Of a stretch of 56,244 bases of DNA, positions 1-7,819 are shown one piece after another. Every line of letters begins with the position of its first letter. Position 1 is the stretch's first letter. The translations under genes were made by a program, and so were the position numbers. The DNA comes from an uncultured Hyphomicrobium sp. (lineage in GTDB: Bacteria; Pseudomonadota; Alphaproteobacteria; Rhizobiales; Hyphomicrobiaceae). The notes under the pieces were generated by a model. The model did no database searches, had not been told where the DNA came from, and saw only the letters and a program-made list of their open reading frames with translations. Where the stretch lies: NCBI RefSeq assembly GCF_902826555.1, contig NZ_CADEFI010000020.1, positions 1 through 56,244 on the forward strand, given 5' to 3'.

Positions 1-872
1 ATGAAGTAGTACATGATGCCGAGGAAGCCGGCCGTAAGGAAGAAGCCGACCGCGTTGTGGCCGTACCACCATTGCGTCATGGCGTCCTGCACGCCGGCGA
101 ACAGCGAGTAGCTCTTGGAGCCGAGGAACGATACCGGCACCGCGAGATTGTTGACGACGTGCAGCAGGGCGATGGTGACGATGAAGGCGAGATAGAACCA
201 GTTCGCCACGTAGATATGCGGTTCTTTGCGCTTCCACAGCGTGCCGAGGAACACCAGCAGATAGGCGACCCACACGATCGTGAGCCAGATGTCGATGTAC
301 CATTCCGGCTCCGCGTATTCCTTGCTCTGCGTGGATCCGAGCAGATAGCCGGTCGCGGCGAGGACGATGAAGATCTGATACCCGTAGACGACGAACCACG
401 ACGTCCAGTAGCCCGCGAGACGCGCACGGCTGGTCCGCTGCACGACATAGAGCGAAGTCGCGATCAGCACGTTGCCGCCGAAAGCGAAGATGACGGCGGA
501 GGTATGCAGCGGCCTGAGCCGCCCAAAGTTGGTCCACGGCAGATCGAAGTTGAGAGCCGGGAAAGCCAGCTGCCAGGCGATGACATCGCCGACCAAAAAT
601 CCGGCGATGCCCCAGAACACCGCCGCAAGCGTCGCGAACTTGATCGGGCCATCCATGTAGCCCGCCTGCTCGGTAGCTCCACCCGTCCGCGGATTGGACA
701 GCACGTAGAACCCGGCTACCGCGGCCGCGGCAAGAAGCAGCATCCCGTGGAAACGGATCACCTCGTCGAGACCGGCGATCGCGAGCAGCCCGCCAATCGA
801 TCCGAAGAGCGCCGCCGCAACTAACGCGCCGGCCCCCGATAGCGCGATCACCTCTTCGCTGGTTGCTTTCAT
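1..872 (-). CDS. ccoN: cbb3-type cytochrome c oxidase subunit I (CcoN), 5' part only
   Basis: Catalytic subunit of the high-affinity cbb3 terminal oxidase in the inner membrane, reducing O2 with electrons from c-type cytochromes. Translating the minus strand gives an open frame of about 290 codons running off the left edge without a stop. It is rich in hydrophobic segments and contains the subunit I signatures [13 protein letters not shown] and [13 protein letters not shown], the latter including a copper/heme-region His. The start at 872 is preceded by a GAGGGG ribosome-binding sequence; an in-frame ATG at 887 is the alternative. It is divergent from hemN, and the shared upstream region carries an FNR-type box, so expression at low oxygen is likely. 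The rest of the gene and any ccoOQP lie outside the window. Confidence 0.93.
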   Translation of the reverse strand, partial: MKATSEEVIALSGAGALVAAALFGSIGGLLAIAGLDEVIRFHGMLLLAAAAVAGFYVLSNPRTGGATEQAGYMDGPIKFATLAAVFWGIAGFLVGDVIAWQLAFPALNFDLPWTNFGRLRPLHTSAVIFAFGGNVLIATSLYVVQRTSRARLAGYWTSWFVVYGYQIFIVLAATGYLLGSTQSKEYAEPEWYIDIWLTIVWVAYLLVFLGTLWKRKEPHIYVANWFYLAFIVTIALLHVVNNLAVPVSFLGSKSYSLFAGVQDAMTQWWYGHNAVGFFLTAGFLGIMYYF

Positions 873-933
873 CAGCCCCTCGCCCATGCGGAAAAACTCG
901 GCTGGACACTGCGGGCAGCCGTCGCGCCCAGCC

Positions 934-947
934 TTGATTGCGATCAA
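934..947. promoter_or_regulatory. FNR/FixK-type binding site (anaerobox)
   Basis: The sequence TTGAT-TGCG-ATCAA is a perfect palindromic match to the FNR/Anr/FixK consensus TTGAT-N4-ATCAA. It lies 62 bases upstream of the ccoN start and 58 bases upstream of the hemN start. Both genes are classic low-oxygen targets of this regulator family in alphaproteobacteria. No FNR or FixK gene is present in the window. Confidence 0.88.
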
Positions 948-1004
948 CCTGCGACGAAACAGGCGTTGCTAAGCGTGGATGCGCATCCCTGATGGAGCCC
1001 GCCC

Positions 1005-2357
1005 ATGCGCATCGCCCCCTTGAGGTCCCTGGCCGAGCGCTATGCGGCCCCGGTGCCGCGCTACACGAGCTATCCGACGGCTCCGCACTTCCACGATGGT
1101 ATTGGCCCGCGCGAGGCGGCCGCGTGGATGAGCGAGCTGCCAAAGGGCTCCAACCTCTCGCTCTACGTCCACATCCCCTTTTGCCGGGCCCTGTGCTGGT
1201 ACTGCGGATGCACCACCACGGTCGCAAACAGCCCTCAGCCGGTCGCGGCCTACCTTCAGACGCTCGAAACCGAAATGACGCATGCGGCAGCGCTCGTGCC
1301 CGCGGACCACCGCGTCAGCCACCTGCATTGGGGCGGCGGCTCGCCTAACACCCTCGTCGCAGCGGACATCGTCGCCCTTGCTGACCGCACGCGCGAGCTG
1401 TTCAATGTCGACGACGCGGCGGAGTTCGCCGTCGAGATCGATCCGCGCTTCATGGACCGCGACCGCGTCGCCGCCTTTCGCCAGGCCGGCGTCAACCGCG
1501 TCTCCATCGGCGTGCAGGACTTCGATCCAAAGGTTCAGGCCGCAATAAACCGCCACCAATCCTACGAGCTCACAGCTCGAGTCGTCGCGATGCTGTGCGA
1601 GGTCGGCATTCCGTCCCTCAACATCGATCTCGTGTACGGATTGCCCGGCCAGACCCAGGCCAGCGTCGCGCGAACGCTCGATCAGGTGCTCAAGCTCGAT
1701 CCCGATCGAGTGGCCGTCTTCGGCTACGCGCACCTACCCGAGCGCATCCGCCACCAACGCCTCATCGACACCAGCGCCCTCGCGGGCCCGGGAGACCGCC
1801 TCGGTCAGGCCAACAGGATCTCCCGCAAGCTCTTGGCACACGGATATGTGCGCGTCGGCCTCGATCACTTCGCAAAGCCCAGCGATCCTTTGGCCGCCGG
1901 CCCCTTGGGCCGTAACTTTCAGGGCTATACCACCGACACCGCCGACGCGCTGATCGGGTTCGGCGCCTCCGCCATCAGCCGACTGCCGCAAGGCTTTACG
2001 CAGAACGCGCCGCGCGTGCCCGACTATACGTCCAGGATCGCAAGCCGGCGGCTAGCCACGGCACGCGGATTCGCATTTTCGAGCGAGGATCGCATCCGCG
2101 GCTATGTGATCGAACGCTTGATGTGCGACCTCACGTTCTCGGAGACGGATTTGCGCGCCCGCTTCGGCGCAGCCGAAGCCCAGTCCCTGATCGATGACGC
2201 GCAACTCTTGATCGAATCCGACCAGGATGGCCTCATCGAGCCGACGCCCGACGGCTTCCGCGTCTCCGAGGGGGGGCGTCCGTTCGTACGCAGCATCTGC
2301 GCCTGCTTCGATTCCTACCTCGGCCAGTCGGCGGCGCGTCACGCCGCAGGCGTCTGA
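1005..2357 (+). CDS. hemN: oxygen-independent coproporphyrinogen III oxidase (HemN)
   Basis: Radical SAM enzyme that oxidatively decarboxylates coproporphyrinogen III to protoporphyrinogen IX without O2, keeping heme synthesis running under microaerobic conditions. The 450-residue product has the usual HemN length. The [4Fe-4S]/SAM motif CxxxCxxC is at Cys60, Cys64 and Cys67 with the extra Cys69 typical of HemN, preceded by YVHIPFC. The GGGSPN SAM-binding segment and the N-terminal PRYTSYPTAPHF signature are also present. A GGAG ribosome-binding site precedes the ATG. It is divergent from ccoN across an FNR box, consistent with co-induction of heme supply and the cbb3 oxidase. Confidence 0.95.
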   Translation: MRIAPLRSLAERYAAPVPRYTSYPTAPHFHDGIGPREAAAWMSELPKGSNLSLYVHIPFCRALCWYCGCTTTVANSPQPVAAYLQTLETEMTHAAALVPADHRVSHLHWGGGSPNTLVAADIVALADRTRELFNVDDAAEFAVEIDPRFMDRDRVAAFRQAGVNRVSIGVQDFDPKVQAAINRHQSYELTARVVAMLCEVGIPSLNIDLVYGLPGQTQASVARTLDQVLKLDPDRVAVFGYAHLPERIRHQRLIDTSALAGPGDRLGQANRISRKLLAHGYVRVGLDHFAKPSDPLAAGPLGRNFQGYTTDTADALIGFGASAISRLPQGFTQNAPRVPDYTSRIASRRLATARGFAFSSEDRIRGYVIERLMCDLTFSETDLRARFGAAEAQSLIDDAQLLIESDQDGLIEPTPDGFRVSEGGRPFVRSICACFDSYLGQSAARHAAGV

Positions 2358-2453
2358 CCGATCATGGCGAGCCCGCTAAATGACCTTAGGCGGAGGAGAA
2401 AGGCCGTCCGGCGGGCGGGTCGGCGAAAGATTCCTTCCAAAACCGGTCCGGCA

Positions 2454-2472
2454 TTGCTAAGCATTTTAGCAA
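2454..2472. promoter_or_regulatory. palindrome upstream of the NtrC-type regulator gene
   Basis: TTGCTAA-GCATT-TTAGCAA is a perfect inverted repeat with 7-bp arms and a 5-base spacer, ending 17 bases before the chosen ATG of the regulator. Its TTGC/GCAA ends recall the TTGC/GCAA-rich motifs upstream of the hydrogenase genes at 4215-4250 and 8635-8701. It may be an operator (possibly autoregulatory) or a small hairpin in the leader. Its position also argues that the frame upstream of 2490 is not coding. Confidence 0.4.
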
Positions 2473-2489
2473 ATCGGAAACTAGGTTTC

Positions 2490-3950
2490 ATGGAACGCGT
2501 CAACACCGTTCTGATCGTCGCTCGTCTCGATTCCGACTGGTCGGCGCTTGTCGGCCTCCTGTCGGAACGGCAGGGATATCGCGTACTCACGGCCGCAAAT
2601 GAGCCCGACGCGCTGCAACTGGCCCACGACGTCCACATCGACCTCGTCATCGCCGAGGACGGAAACAAGGACGTCGACGGCTGCACGCTCCTGGCCGGAC
2701 TGCGCCTGTCCCATCCGGATGTCATGCGCGTCCTTGTTCTCGCCAAGAGCTCGAAGCTCTCCTCCCGGGCACTCCGCGAAGCGTCTGTCTATCAGTACCT
2801 CCGCAAGCCCCTCGACATCGAGCAAGCGGCCCTCGTAGTCATGCGCAGCCTCGAAGCGCGCGAGCTCGCACGGCGGCACCGCCTCATTTCGCGCGAGTTC
2901 AAGATGTCGGATGACGGCACGACGTTTGCCGTTCCACCCGTTCTGAGCTTTCAGCCCCAGAGCCAGCGCTTCGAAAAACTCGTTTACGTCAGCGAAATGA
3001 TGTCGTCGCTCTGCGACCTGGCCAAGACGGCGGCGAAGACCGACCTCCCGATCCTCATTCAGGGAGAGACCGGAACAGGCAAGGAGCTGCTCGCCAGGGC
3101 CATCCACTATAACTCATCGCGCAAGACGAGCCCGCTTCTCGTGCAGAACTGCGGCGGCATGAACGACGAGCTGCTGCAATCGGAGCTTTTCGGACACCGG
3201 CGCGGCGCGTTCACCGGCGCTGTCTCCGACCGTCTGGGCCTGTTCCGGGCTGCCGACGGCGGAACCGTGTTCCTGGATGAGATCTCCGACGTCTCGGCCT
3301 CCTTCCAGGTCAGCCTGCTCCGCTTTCTTCAGGAAGGCGAGGTCAAGCCGCTTGGATCCGACCAGACGACACAATCGAACGTACGCATCATCGCCGCTTC
3401 GAACCGCTCACTCGCCCAGCTGGTGAACCGCGGCGAGTTCCGGCGCGACCTCTATTATCGGCTCAAGGGCTTCGAATTCGAGGTCCCGCCGCTCCGCGAC
3501 CGCACCGAGGACATCGCCGCCCTTGCCGAGTTCTTTGCCGCCAAGCACAGCGAGGCGACAGGACGAAAGATCCTCGGCCTCTCGGCAAACCTCATCGAAA
3601 AGCTTTCTCACTACGACTTTCCGGGTAATATTCGTGAGCTGGAGAACGAGATCCGCCGCCTTGTCGTGCTGACGGGCGACGGAGAGTATCTGACCACGCG
3701 GCATCTCTCTCCGGCCGTTCAAGCCGCAACGCAACGCCAGGCAGTGGAGCGGCGCAGCGCCTTCTCTCCATCCGGTGAAACGCTCAAAGACCAGGTTGAA
3801 AGTCTAGAGCGGCACTTGGTGGAGAAAACTTTGCACCGGCACCGCTGGAACCAGAGCAAGGCGGCCGACGAGTTGGGCCTTTCGCGGGTAGGGCTCGCCA
3901 ACAAGATTCGCCGCTACGGTCTCAATCAGGAGGGACCACATGATCGCTGA
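2490..3950 (+). CDS. hoxA: sigma-54-dependent NtrC-family regulator, HoxA/HupR-like, with degenerate receiver
   Basis: Predicted activator of the hydrogenase operon acting through RNA polymerase with sigma-54. The 486 residues comprise a receiver-like domain (about 5-120), an AAA+ domain with Walker A GETGTGKE (192-199), the sigma-54 contact loop GAFTGA (239-244) and Walker B GGTVFLDE (257-264), and a C-terminal Fis-type helix-turn-helix (NQSKAADELGLSRVGLANKI). The receiver lacks the usual acidic pair after strand 1 (Ala11-Arg12), and the phosphoacceptor position aligns with Glu56 rather than Asp, although Asp57 is adjacent; Lys106 of the KP motif is kept. The frame is open upstream to 2364, but 2490 is preferred because the receiver fold begins there. 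No partner histidine kinase is seen. A sigma-54 promoter lies before hhyS downstream. The HoxA assignment is inferred from context. Confidence 0.85.
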   Translation: MERVNTVLIVARLDSDWSALVGLLSERQGYRVLTAANEPDALQLAHDVHIDLVIAEDGNKDVDGCTLLAGLRLSHPDVMRVLVLAKSSKLSSRALREASVYQYLRKPLDIEQAALVVMRSLEARELARRHRLISREFKMSDDGTTFAVPPVLSFQPQSQRFEKLVYVSEMMSSLCDLAKTAAKTDLPILIQGETGTGKELLARAIHYNSSRKTSPLLVQNCGGMNDELLQSELFGHRRGAFTGAVSDRLGLFRAADGGTVFLDEISDVSASFQVSLLRFLQEGEVKPLGSDQTTQSNVRIIAASNRSLAQLVNRGEFRRDLYYRLKGFEFEVPPLRDRTEDIAALAEFFAAKHSEATGRKILGLSANLIEKLSHYDFPGNIRELENEIRRLVVLTGDGEYLTTRHLSPAVQAATQRQAVERRSAFSPSGETLKDQVESLERHLVEKTLHRHRWNQSKAADELGLSRVGLANKIRRYGLNQEGPHDR

Positions 3951-4185
3951 CGACGATCACGATGAGGCCGCACCGGGCGCTTCCATCGTTGCCTTTCCTT
4001 TCTCGCGCCTGCCGCCGCCGCAGACCGCGTCCGCGCAGACGCCCGAGAGGTTCGGCGAGTTCGCCAAGCTCTTCGGAATGCCGCGCGAGCAGACGACCGG
4101 CCATTGGTGCAGTCGCTGTCAGATGATCTGGTACGGCTATTTGCTTGAGGTCGCGTGCCCGGTATGCGGCAACAGGCACGGCTGA
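3940..4185 (+). CDS. small zinc-ribbon-like protein of the hydrogenase locus
   Basis: An 81-residue protein overlapping the end of the regulator gene by 11 bases, with a strong GGAGGG ribosome-binding site. The C-terminal half has two CxxC pairs (CSRC and CPVC, separated by 16 residues), a zinc-ribbon or rubredoxin-like arrangement; the N-terminal half is acidic and proline-rich. The tight coupling suggests co-expression with the regulator, but the function is unknown. It could be a metal-binding partner of the regulator or a hydrogenase accessory protein. No signal peptide or membrane segment is visible. Confidence 0.75.
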   Translation: MIADDDHDEAAPGASIVAFPFSRLPPPQTASAQTPERFGEFAKLFGMPREQTTGHWCSRCQMIWYGYLLEVACPVCGNRHG

Positions 4186-4214
4186 GAAAACACCCGATTG
4201 TGCACGCGCAGCAT

Positions 4215-4250
4215 TTGCAAACTCACTTACCCATAGCAAAGCAACTTTGC
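4215..4250. promoter_or_regulatory. probable upstream activator region of the hydrogenase operon
   Basis: Two elements lie about 90-125 bases upstream of the sigma-54 promoter. First, TTGCAAA-N3-ACTTACC at 4215-4231 recurs with identical spacing at 8685-8701 before the second gene block. Second, GCAAAG-CAA-CTTTGC at 4236-4250 is a perfect inverted repeat with 6-bp arms. The distance suits an enhancer site for the NtrC-type regulator encoded just upstream. The assignment to that regulator is inference. Confidence 0.5.
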
Positions 4251-4340
4251 AGATATTTCGAAAAACAGGACGTTTTTACTCAAGAAATTCAAGTCACACA
4301 AAATATTGATATAAGGCACTTTTTTATTCCTCCTGCGAAT

Positions 4341-4355
4341 TGGCCCGCGACTTGC
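4341..4355 (+). promoter_or_regulatory. sigma-54 (-24/-12) promoter of the hydrogenase structural genes
   Basis: TGGCCCGCGACTTGC matches the sigma-54 consensus: GG at 4342-4343 and GC at 4354-4355 with exactly 10 bases between them, and the flanking TGGCxCG-N4-TTGC pattern. It lies 53 bases upstream of the hhyS ATG, so transcription would begin around 4367. The GAFTGA-containing regulator encoded at 2490-3950 is the obvious activator. Confidence 0.75.
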
Positions 4356-4408
4356 TTTCGTTATCTGAAAACGCAAGCGAAACACGGCTTCATGGGAGGG
4401 AAAAGGCA

Positions 4409-5371
4409 ATGGCCAATCTTTTGTGGCTCCAAGGCGGGGCGTGCTCCGGAAATACGATGTCGTTTCTCAACGCCGAGGAGCCGAGCGCGTGCGATCTCGT
4501 CACGGACTTCGGCATCAACGTGCTATGGCACCCGTCTCTCGGAATGGAGTTGGGCGAAAACCTTCAGCGCATGCTGCGCGGACTGATCAGCGGCGAGATC
4601 CCGCTCGACATCTTCGTTTTTGAAGGCTCTGTCGTGAATGCCCCGAACGGCACCGGCGAATGGAACCGCTTTGCCGGCCGCCCCATGAAGGATTGGGTAC
4701 GCGAGCTGGCGGCCATGGCCGGTTTCACCGTGGCGGTCGGCGACTGCGCCACCTGGGGCGGCATCCCCGCGACCGCACCCAATCCATCCGAAAGCGTCGG
4801 GCTTCAGTTTCTGAAGCGCGGCCACGGCGGCTTCCTCGGCAAGGACTACAAATCCAAGGCCGGACTTCCCGTGATCAACATTCCGGGCTGCCCCGCACAT
4901 CCCGACTGGATCACCCAGATCGTCGTCGCCGTTGCCACCGGACGCGGCGGCGACCTCTCGCTCGACGAATTCGGCCGGCCGAAGACGTTCTTCTCGAGCT
5001 TCACGCAGACCGGCTGCACCCGGAACATGCATTTCGCCTACAAGGTCTCGGCGACCGAATACGGCCAGCGCAAAGGCTGCCTCTTCTACGATCTCGGCTG
5101 CCGCGGGCCCATGACGCACTCGCCGTGCAACCGCATTCTCTGGAACCGGCAGTCATCGAAAACGCGCGCCGGAATGCCCTGCATGGGCTGCACGGAACCG
5201 GAGTTCCCCTTCTACGACCTCGCGCCCGGCACCGTCTTCAAGACGCAAACCGTCATGGGCGTACCGAAGGACATGCCGAGCGGCGTCGACAAGACCGGCT
5301 ACGTCAAGCTCACGGCCGCCGCCAAGGCCGCTTCGCCCAAGTGGGCCGAAGAAGACATCTTCGTCGTCTGA
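4409..5371 (+). CDS. hhyS: group 1h [NiFe]-hydrogenase small subunit
   Basis: Iron-sulfur subunit that carries electrons from the NiFe site of the high-affinity, oxygen-tolerant (actinobacterial-type, group 1h/5) hydrogenase. The 320-residue product begins directly with the subunit (WLQGGACSGNTMS, Cys12) and has no Tat signal peptide, as is usual for this group. Conserved proximal-cluster Cys are in GDCATWGG (Cys113) and IPGCPAHPDW (Cys161). Further Cys lie in the C-terminal half (TGCTRNMH, GCLFYDLGCRGP, SPCNR, MPCMGCTE) for the medial and distal clusters. In this family the proximal cluster is known to use three Cys and one Asp. The ATG at 4409 follows GGGAGGG; the frame is open to 4340 but that region holds the promoter. 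Confidence 0.93.
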   Translation: MANLLWLQGGACSGNTMSFLNAEEPSACDLVTDFGINVLWHPSLGMELGENLQRMLRGLISGEIPLDIFVFEGSVVNAPNGTGEWNRFAGRPMKDWVRELAAMAGFTVAVGDCATWGGIPATAPNPSESVGLQFLKRGHGGFLGKDYKSKAGLPVINIPGCPAHPDWITQIVVAVATGRGGDLSLDEFGRPKTFFSSFTQTGCTRNMHFAYKVSATEYGQRKGCLFYDLGCRGPMTHSPCNRILWNRQSSKTRAGMPCMGCTEPEFPFYDLAPGTVFKTQTVMGVPKDMPSGVDKTGYVKLTAAAKAASPKWAEEDIFVV

Positions 5372-5424
5372 GCGACGCCACACGCACAACAAGCCATACG
5401 TTCTCTTAGGGAGAGAGACCTCCA

Positions 5425-7023
5425 ATGCCAGCAGCAGTGCAAACACTTGATATTTCTCCGGTCGGACGCGTCGAGGGCGACCTCGATGTCCGCGTCGAAA
5501 TCCAGGACGGAGTTGTCGTCAACGCCTGGACCAACGCGGAGCTGTTCCGCGGTTTCGAGATCATCCTGCGCGACAAGGATCCGCAAGCCGGCCTCGTCGT
5601 CACGCCGCGCGCCTGCGGCATCTGCGGCGCCTCGCATCTCTCGTGCGCGGCTTGGGCGCTCGATACGGCCTGGAAAAGCGAGGTCCCGCGCAACGCCATC
5701 CTGGCTCGCAACCTGGGACAGATCGTCGAGACGATCCAGAGCCAGCCGCGGCACCACTACGGCCTGTTCATGATCGATTTCACGAACAAGAATTACTCGA
5801 AGTCGCCCTACTACGAAGAAGCCGTAAAGCGTTGGGCGCCCTTCACCGGAAGAAACTACGAGATCGGCGTGACGATCTCCGGCCGTCCCGTCGAAATCTA
5901 CGCCCTCCTCGGAGGTCAGTGGCCGCATTCGAGCTACATGGTGCCGGGCGGCGTCATGTGCGCGCCGACTCTGACCGACGTGACGCGCGCGTGGTCCATT
6001 CTTGAGCACTTCCGCCGCAACTGGCTGGAACCGGTATGGCTCGGCTGCTCACTAGAGCGCTACGAGCAGATCCGCTCCTACCATGATTTCATGACTTGGC
6101 TCGATGAGCGGCCGGAGCACGCGAACTCTGATCTCGGCCTGTTCTGGCGCATGTCGAAGGACATCGGCCTCGACAAGTACGGCCGCGGCCACAAGAAATA
6201 CATCTCCTGGGGCTACCTCCCGCACGAGGATCGTTACAACAAGCCGACGATCGAGAACCGCAACGCCTCCGTAATCATGAAAAGCGGCGTGTTCGACGGC
6301 GCATCCAGCACGCACAAGCTGATGGAGCAATCCTTCACCCGCGAGGACCTGCGTCACGCGTGGTACGACGAGCCCCAGGCACTGCATCCCTTCGACCGCA
6401 CGACCAAGCCGGTGCAGAAGAACGCCATCGACCACAACGGGAAGTACTCGTGGTCCTCCGCCGTGCTCCATGCCCAGGATGGGCGCCTGGAGGCCGGGCC
6501 CCTATCGCGCCAGTTGGTCGCCGGCGGCACGCACGGCGAGAGCTGGCAGCACTACGATCCGCTCGTGCTGGACATGTATCGAAACATGGGCGGCGCCAGC
6601 ATCCTGCTCCGCCACTTCGCCCGCATGCACGAGGCCGTGAAACTCTACCGCGAGGCCGAGCGCATCCTGCGCGAGTTCAAGCTCAAGGATCAATGGTACA
6701 TCAAGCCGACCGAGAAGGACGGTCGCGGCTGGGGCGCCACTGAGGCGGCACGAGGGGCGCTGTGTCACTGGATCGAGGTGCAGGGCGGCAAAATCAAGAA
6801 CTACCAGATCATTGCTCCGACCACTTGGAATGTCGGCCCGCGCACCACGGATGGAGCGCGCGGCCCCATCGAAGAGGCACTCATCGGTACACCGATTGTC
6901 GATCCGCATGACCCGGTTGAGGTCGGCCACGTTTGCCGCTCCTACGACTCTTGTCTGGTTTGCACAGTCCATGCTTACGACGCTAAGACCGGCAAAGAGC
7001 TTGCGCATTTCCGGACCGCCTGA
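5425..7023 (+). CDS. hhyL: group 1h [NiFe]-hydrogenase large subunit
   Basis: Catalytic subunit binding the NiFe(CN)2CO centre and oxidising H2. The 532 residues contain the N-terminal ligand motif RACGIC (Cys64, Cys67) and the C-terminal motif DSCLVCTVH (Cys510, Cys513, His516). Cleavage after His516 would remove a 16-residue tail, the job of the protease encoded at 7820. GASH after the first motif and the extra central region resemble other group 1h large subunits. The start follows a GGGAGAGAG ribosome-binding site 53 bases after hhyS. Group 1h enzymes typically oxidise H2 down to atmospheric levels; that property is inferred here from family. Confidence 0.95.
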   Translation: MPAAVQTLDISPVGRVEGDLDVRVEIQDGVVVNAWTNAELFRGFEIILRDKDPQAGLVVTPRACGICGASHLSCAAWALDTAWKSEVPRNAILARNLGQIVETIQSQPRHHYGLFMIDFTNKNYSKSPYYEEAVKRWAPFTGRNYEIGVTISGRPVEIYALLGGQWPHSSYMVPGGVMCAPTLTDVTRAWSILEHFRRNWLEPVWLGCSLERYEQIRSYHDFMTWLDERPEHANSDLGLFWRMSKDIGLDKYGRGHKKYISWGYLPHEDRYNKPTIENRNASVIMKSGVFDGASSTHKLMEQSFTREDLRHAWYDEPQALHPFDRTTKPVQKNAIDHNGKYSWSSAVLHAQDGRLEAGPLSRQLVAGGTHGESWQHYDPLVLDMYRNMGGASILLRHFARMHEAVKLYREAERILREFKLKDQWYIKPTEKDGRGWGATEAARGALCHWIEVQGGKIKNYQIIAPTTWNVGPRTTDGARGPIEEALIGTPIVDPHDPVEVGHVCRSYDSCLVCTVHAYDAKTGKELAHFRTA

Positions 7024-7115
7024 TGGCAGGCTACCCTTCGCTGCGCCACCCGGTTGCGAGCGAATCGGATCGGGGTGCGCGAGACATCGGTTCGCGCCGG
7101 AAAGAAAGCAGGGAC

Positions 7116-7433
7116 ATGAGCGCCAAAGGGAAGGACGAGTCGCTCCTTCAGCGGATCGCCGACATGATGGCGGAAGGGCTTGAGACACAAACGGAGCCCT
7201 TCCCCGAAACCGAGAAGGAGTTCGGCGCGATCCTTACTGAGCTGCGCCAGCTTCCTTCGGACGATCTGCGCTCGAAGCTCGTCATAAGCGGCTTTGTCGA
7301 TCATCCGTATGGCCCCGAGCAGCAACGCTGCCTCGAGTGCATGTACTACCTCGTGCATCGCAAGTGGTGCGATCTGCCGGAGCTTTCCGTGCCGGTCGAG
7401 CCGCACTGGTGGTGCAGACTTTGGAGGATTTGA
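7116..7433 (+). CDS. HiPIP-like small cysteine protein, copy 1
   Basis: A 105-residue protein just downstream of hhyL. The C-terminal third carries Cys72, Cys75, Cys85 and Cys100 (C-x2-C-x9-C-x14-C) in CLECMYYLVHRKWC and HWWCRLWRI. The C-x2-C-x-Y start and the C-x13/14-(W)WC-x-xW end resemble high-potential iron-sulfur proteins, although the middle spacing is shorter than in classic HiPIPs (x2, x16, x13). A [4Fe-4S] electron-transfer role next to the hydrogenase is inferred, with zinc binding the alternative. No signal peptide is visible. A start at 7023 overlapping the hhyL stop is possible, but 7116 has AAGCAGGG before it and leaves a core that matches copy 2. Confidence 0.8.
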   Translation: MSAKGKDESLLQRIADMMAEGLETQTEPFPETEKEFGAILTELRQLPSDDLRSKLVISGFVDHPYGPEQQRCLECMYYLVHRKWCDLPELSVPVEPHWWCRLWRI

Positions 7434-7459
7434 GCGGACGCGAGTTGCTGAGGTGCCTC

Positions 7460-7789
7460 ATGGTCGAAGACACGCAACTGGTCAGCGATACCAGGGAACG
7501 GGACGAAATTTCTGCCTTGCTCGCTTCCGGCCTCGAGACGGAAGTATTTCCTCGCGCCGACACGCACGAAGCCGTGCAGGAGATCGTCGCGCGCCTGAGG
7601 ACGGTGGACGGGGATCTCAAGGCCAAACTCGTGATCGCCGGCTTCACCGACCACCCCATCGAGCACGGCGGCATCGAGCAACCGTGCGAAACCTGCATGT
7701 ACTATCTCGTGCACCGCAAGTATTGCGAGCTCCCGGAACTCGCGTGCTCCGTGGAGCCCGAATGGTCGTGCAGGCTATGGCGCATTTAG
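7460..7789 (+). CDS. HiPIP-like small cysteine protein, copy 2
   Basis: A 109-residue paralogue of the preceding gene. Cys76, Cys79, Cys89 and Cys104 repeat the C-x2-C-x9-C-x14-C pattern, with an extra Cys96. Both copies end in CRLWRI and share MYYLVHRK and KLVI-GF-DHP blocks, so they arose by tandem duplication. The start at 7460 is preceded by TGAGGTG at good spacing. The pair presumably works with the hydrogenase, for example as successive or alternative electron acceptors, but this has not been read from sequence alone. Confidence 0.8.
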   Translation: MVEDTQLVSDTRERDEISALLASGLETEVFPRADTHEAVQEIVARLRTVDGDLKAKLVIAGFTDHPIEHGGIEQPCETCMYYLVHRKYCELPELACSVEPEWSCRLWRI

Positions 7790-7819
7790 CGGGAGCGGAC
7801 CGTCACGGTCACGAATGCC

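Noticed and set aside
57-824. A 255-codon plus-strand open frame at the left edge
   Set aside because: It is the opposite-strand shadow of ccoN, whose minus-strand translation gives clear heme-copper oxidase motifs; the plus-strand product is low-complexity charged sequence.
2364-2489. A 42-codon N-terminal extension of the NtrC-type regulator
   Set aside because: It is Arg-rich, unrelated to receiver domains, and contains a perfect palindrome; the receiver starts at the ATG at 2490.
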